Part shown: positions 63,311 through 64,000 of the stretch, piece by piece
Numbering within the stretch: position 1 is the first letter of the stretch
How the letters are laid out: each line of letters begins with the position of its first letter
Assembly (NCBI GenBank): GCA_045105115.1
Contig: JBGCDE010000017.1
Location: 9,187-73,186 of the forward strand
DNA length: 64,000 nt
Direction of reading: 5' to 3'
DNA from: JAUIET01 sp045105115
GTDB lineage: Bacteria > Pseudomonadota > Gammaproteobacteria > Pseudomonadales > JAUIET01
Notes under the pieces: generated by a model
What the model was told of the DNA's origin: nothing
What the model saw: only the letters and a program-made list of their open reading frames with translations
Database searches by the model: none
Position numbers and translations under genes: made by a program

Positions 63311-63401
63311 AATCAGTCTCCAGTTGAGGCGTCGGAGTGTGGGTTTGTATTGGGTAAGTGTTATTCTACAATCCTACAACATTCTGGAACGGAGTACTCG
63401 T

Positions 63402-63824
63402 ATGTCCTTGGAAATGATTGCTGATAGACAGGCTTTACAAGACGTAATGCTGAATTATGCTGCTGCTGTGGATGAACGTGATATCGAGCGCTACCGTGCT
63501 TGTTTCGCTGAAGATGTCGAGGTGGTCGGCTTCGGTGAAAATGTGGTTAAAGGGCGTGATGTTTGGACCGACCACGTGTGGGGCGAGTTGGAAAAATACC
63601 CATTCACGCAGCATTTGCTCGGCCCTATGTTTGCTGAAATTGAAGGCGACATCGCTCAGACCCGTTCTGACGTGCAAGCATTACACGGTCTGCCGCAGAC
63701 AGAAGAAGGTGGCCCGGAGCGTTTCACGTTGTGGGCAAGCTATCGCACTACAATGCATAGAATAAACGGTGAATGGAAAATTCAACGGCATGAATTGCAA
63801 ATACGCGGCACAGCAATGCAATGA
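63402..63824 (+). CDS. SnoaL-like (NTF2-fold) protein
   Basis: Protein of 140 residues from the ATG at 63402 with GGAG about 8 bases upstream; a longer reading from 63291 would overlap the divergent Rieske gene. Typical blocks: DRQALQDVMLNYAAAVDERD, RYRACFAEDVEVVG, QHLLGPMFAEIEGD and GEWKIQRHELQ. It is the third member of this fold next to a Rieske oxygenase gene in the window, so the pairing is probably functional. The stop overlaps the next start (ATGA). Confidence 0.83.
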   Translation: MSLEMIADRQALQDVMLNYAAAVDERDIERYRACFAEDVEVVGFGENVVKGRDVWTDHVWGELEKYPFTQHLLGPMFAEIEGDIAQTRSDVQALHGLPQTEEGGPERFTLWASYRTTMHRINGEWKIQRHELQIRGTAMQ

Positions 63825-64000
63825 TTAGAGCCTCGCTGTTCCTCTTAGTCGCGCTAGTCACGAATTTGATTTCTATTGGGGTGGTGCAAGCCATGGATAG
63901 CAATAAGATAGTCATCGCGCATAGAGGTGCAAGTGGTTATCTGCCCGAGCATACGCTGGAGGCTAACGCGGCGGCGCATGTGATGGGTGCTGACTACATA
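63821..64000 (+). CDS. Glycerophosphodiester phosphodiesterase, 5' part; gene continues past the right edge
   Basis: Only 60 codons are in the window, with no stop. The start ATG overlaps the SnoaL-like stop by 4 bases. The N-terminus has a signal peptide (SLFLLVALVTNLISIGVVQA) and then IVIAHRGASGYLPEHTLEA, the GDPD/GlpQ signature with the catalytic His-Arg, followed by GADYI. It would release glycerol-3-phosphate from lipid head-group diesters in the periplasm. The family is clear from the signature although the protein is cut. Confidence 0.9.
   Translation, partial: MIRASLFLLVALVTNLISIGVVQAMDSNKIVIAHRGASGYLPEHTLEANAAAHVMGADYI

Overview
The window looks like chromosome from a free-living, probably marine, gammaproteobacterium. 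I infer this from moderate GC, a TonB receptor, many acyl-CoA and Rieske oxygenase genes, ergothioneine synthesis and selenoproteins. No phage, insertion sequence, CRISPR array, tRNA or rRNA was seen.

Region 1 (1-14.3 kb, minus strand) is a nonribosomal peptide synthetase (NRPS) operon that runs off the left edge. In transcription order it encodes an acyl-CoA dehydrogenase, a stand-alone adenylation (A) protein with a proline-like pocket, a free carrier protein, a C-A-T module, a second module spread over three genes, and a third C-A-T module. The first three genes match the known cassette that oxidises prolyl-S-carrier to pyrrole-2-carbonyl-S-carrier. Module 1 has an asparagine-like specificity code, and its A domain is interrupted between motifs A8 and A9 by a complete zinc-ribbon plus PP-loop ATPase domain related to sugar amidotransferases of the WbpG/PseA type. 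In module 2 the A domain is cut at the same place, but at gene level: C-A(N-terminal part), then a guanidinoacetate-methyltransferase-like gene, then A(C-terminal part)-T. This pair of interrupted A domains is the most unusual system here. My inferred product is a pyrrolyl peptide with an amidine made from Asn and a methylated side-chain nitrogen.

Region 2 (14.5-25.5 kb) holds a fatty acid desaturase, a PQQ-type sugar dehydrogenase, a DUF3667 membrane protein, a minus-strand redox operon (msrA, a methyltransferase, an LLM flavoenzyme, egtB, egtD) and two tandem carotenoid oxygenases.

Region 3 (25.6-31 kb) is a plus-strand operon. It has a TonB receptor, two unrecognised genes, a UGSC-motif selenoprotein read through an in-frame TGA, and a conserved partner. 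A 267-bp three-arm palindrome covers the receptor's ribosome binding site.

Region 4 (31-64 kb) is mostly catabolic: D-aminoacylase-like amidohydrolase, ketoacyl synthase III, two acyl-CoA dehydrogenases, SDR, SnoaL-like proteins, three Rieske oxygenases and a Rieske ferredoxin, aldehyde dehydrogenase, an RND efflux pair, a thiolase-like protein, an ethanolamine-type permease beside a glutamine-synthetase-like ligase and an iron alcohol dehydrogenase, enoyl-CoA hydratase, an amidase and two M20 peptidases. A second selenoprotein, a glutathione peroxidase, lies at 60.0-60.5 kb and is followed by a textbook bacterial SECIS hairpin. Four copies of a roughly 120-145 bp palindromic element with compensatory stem changes sit only between convergent genes.
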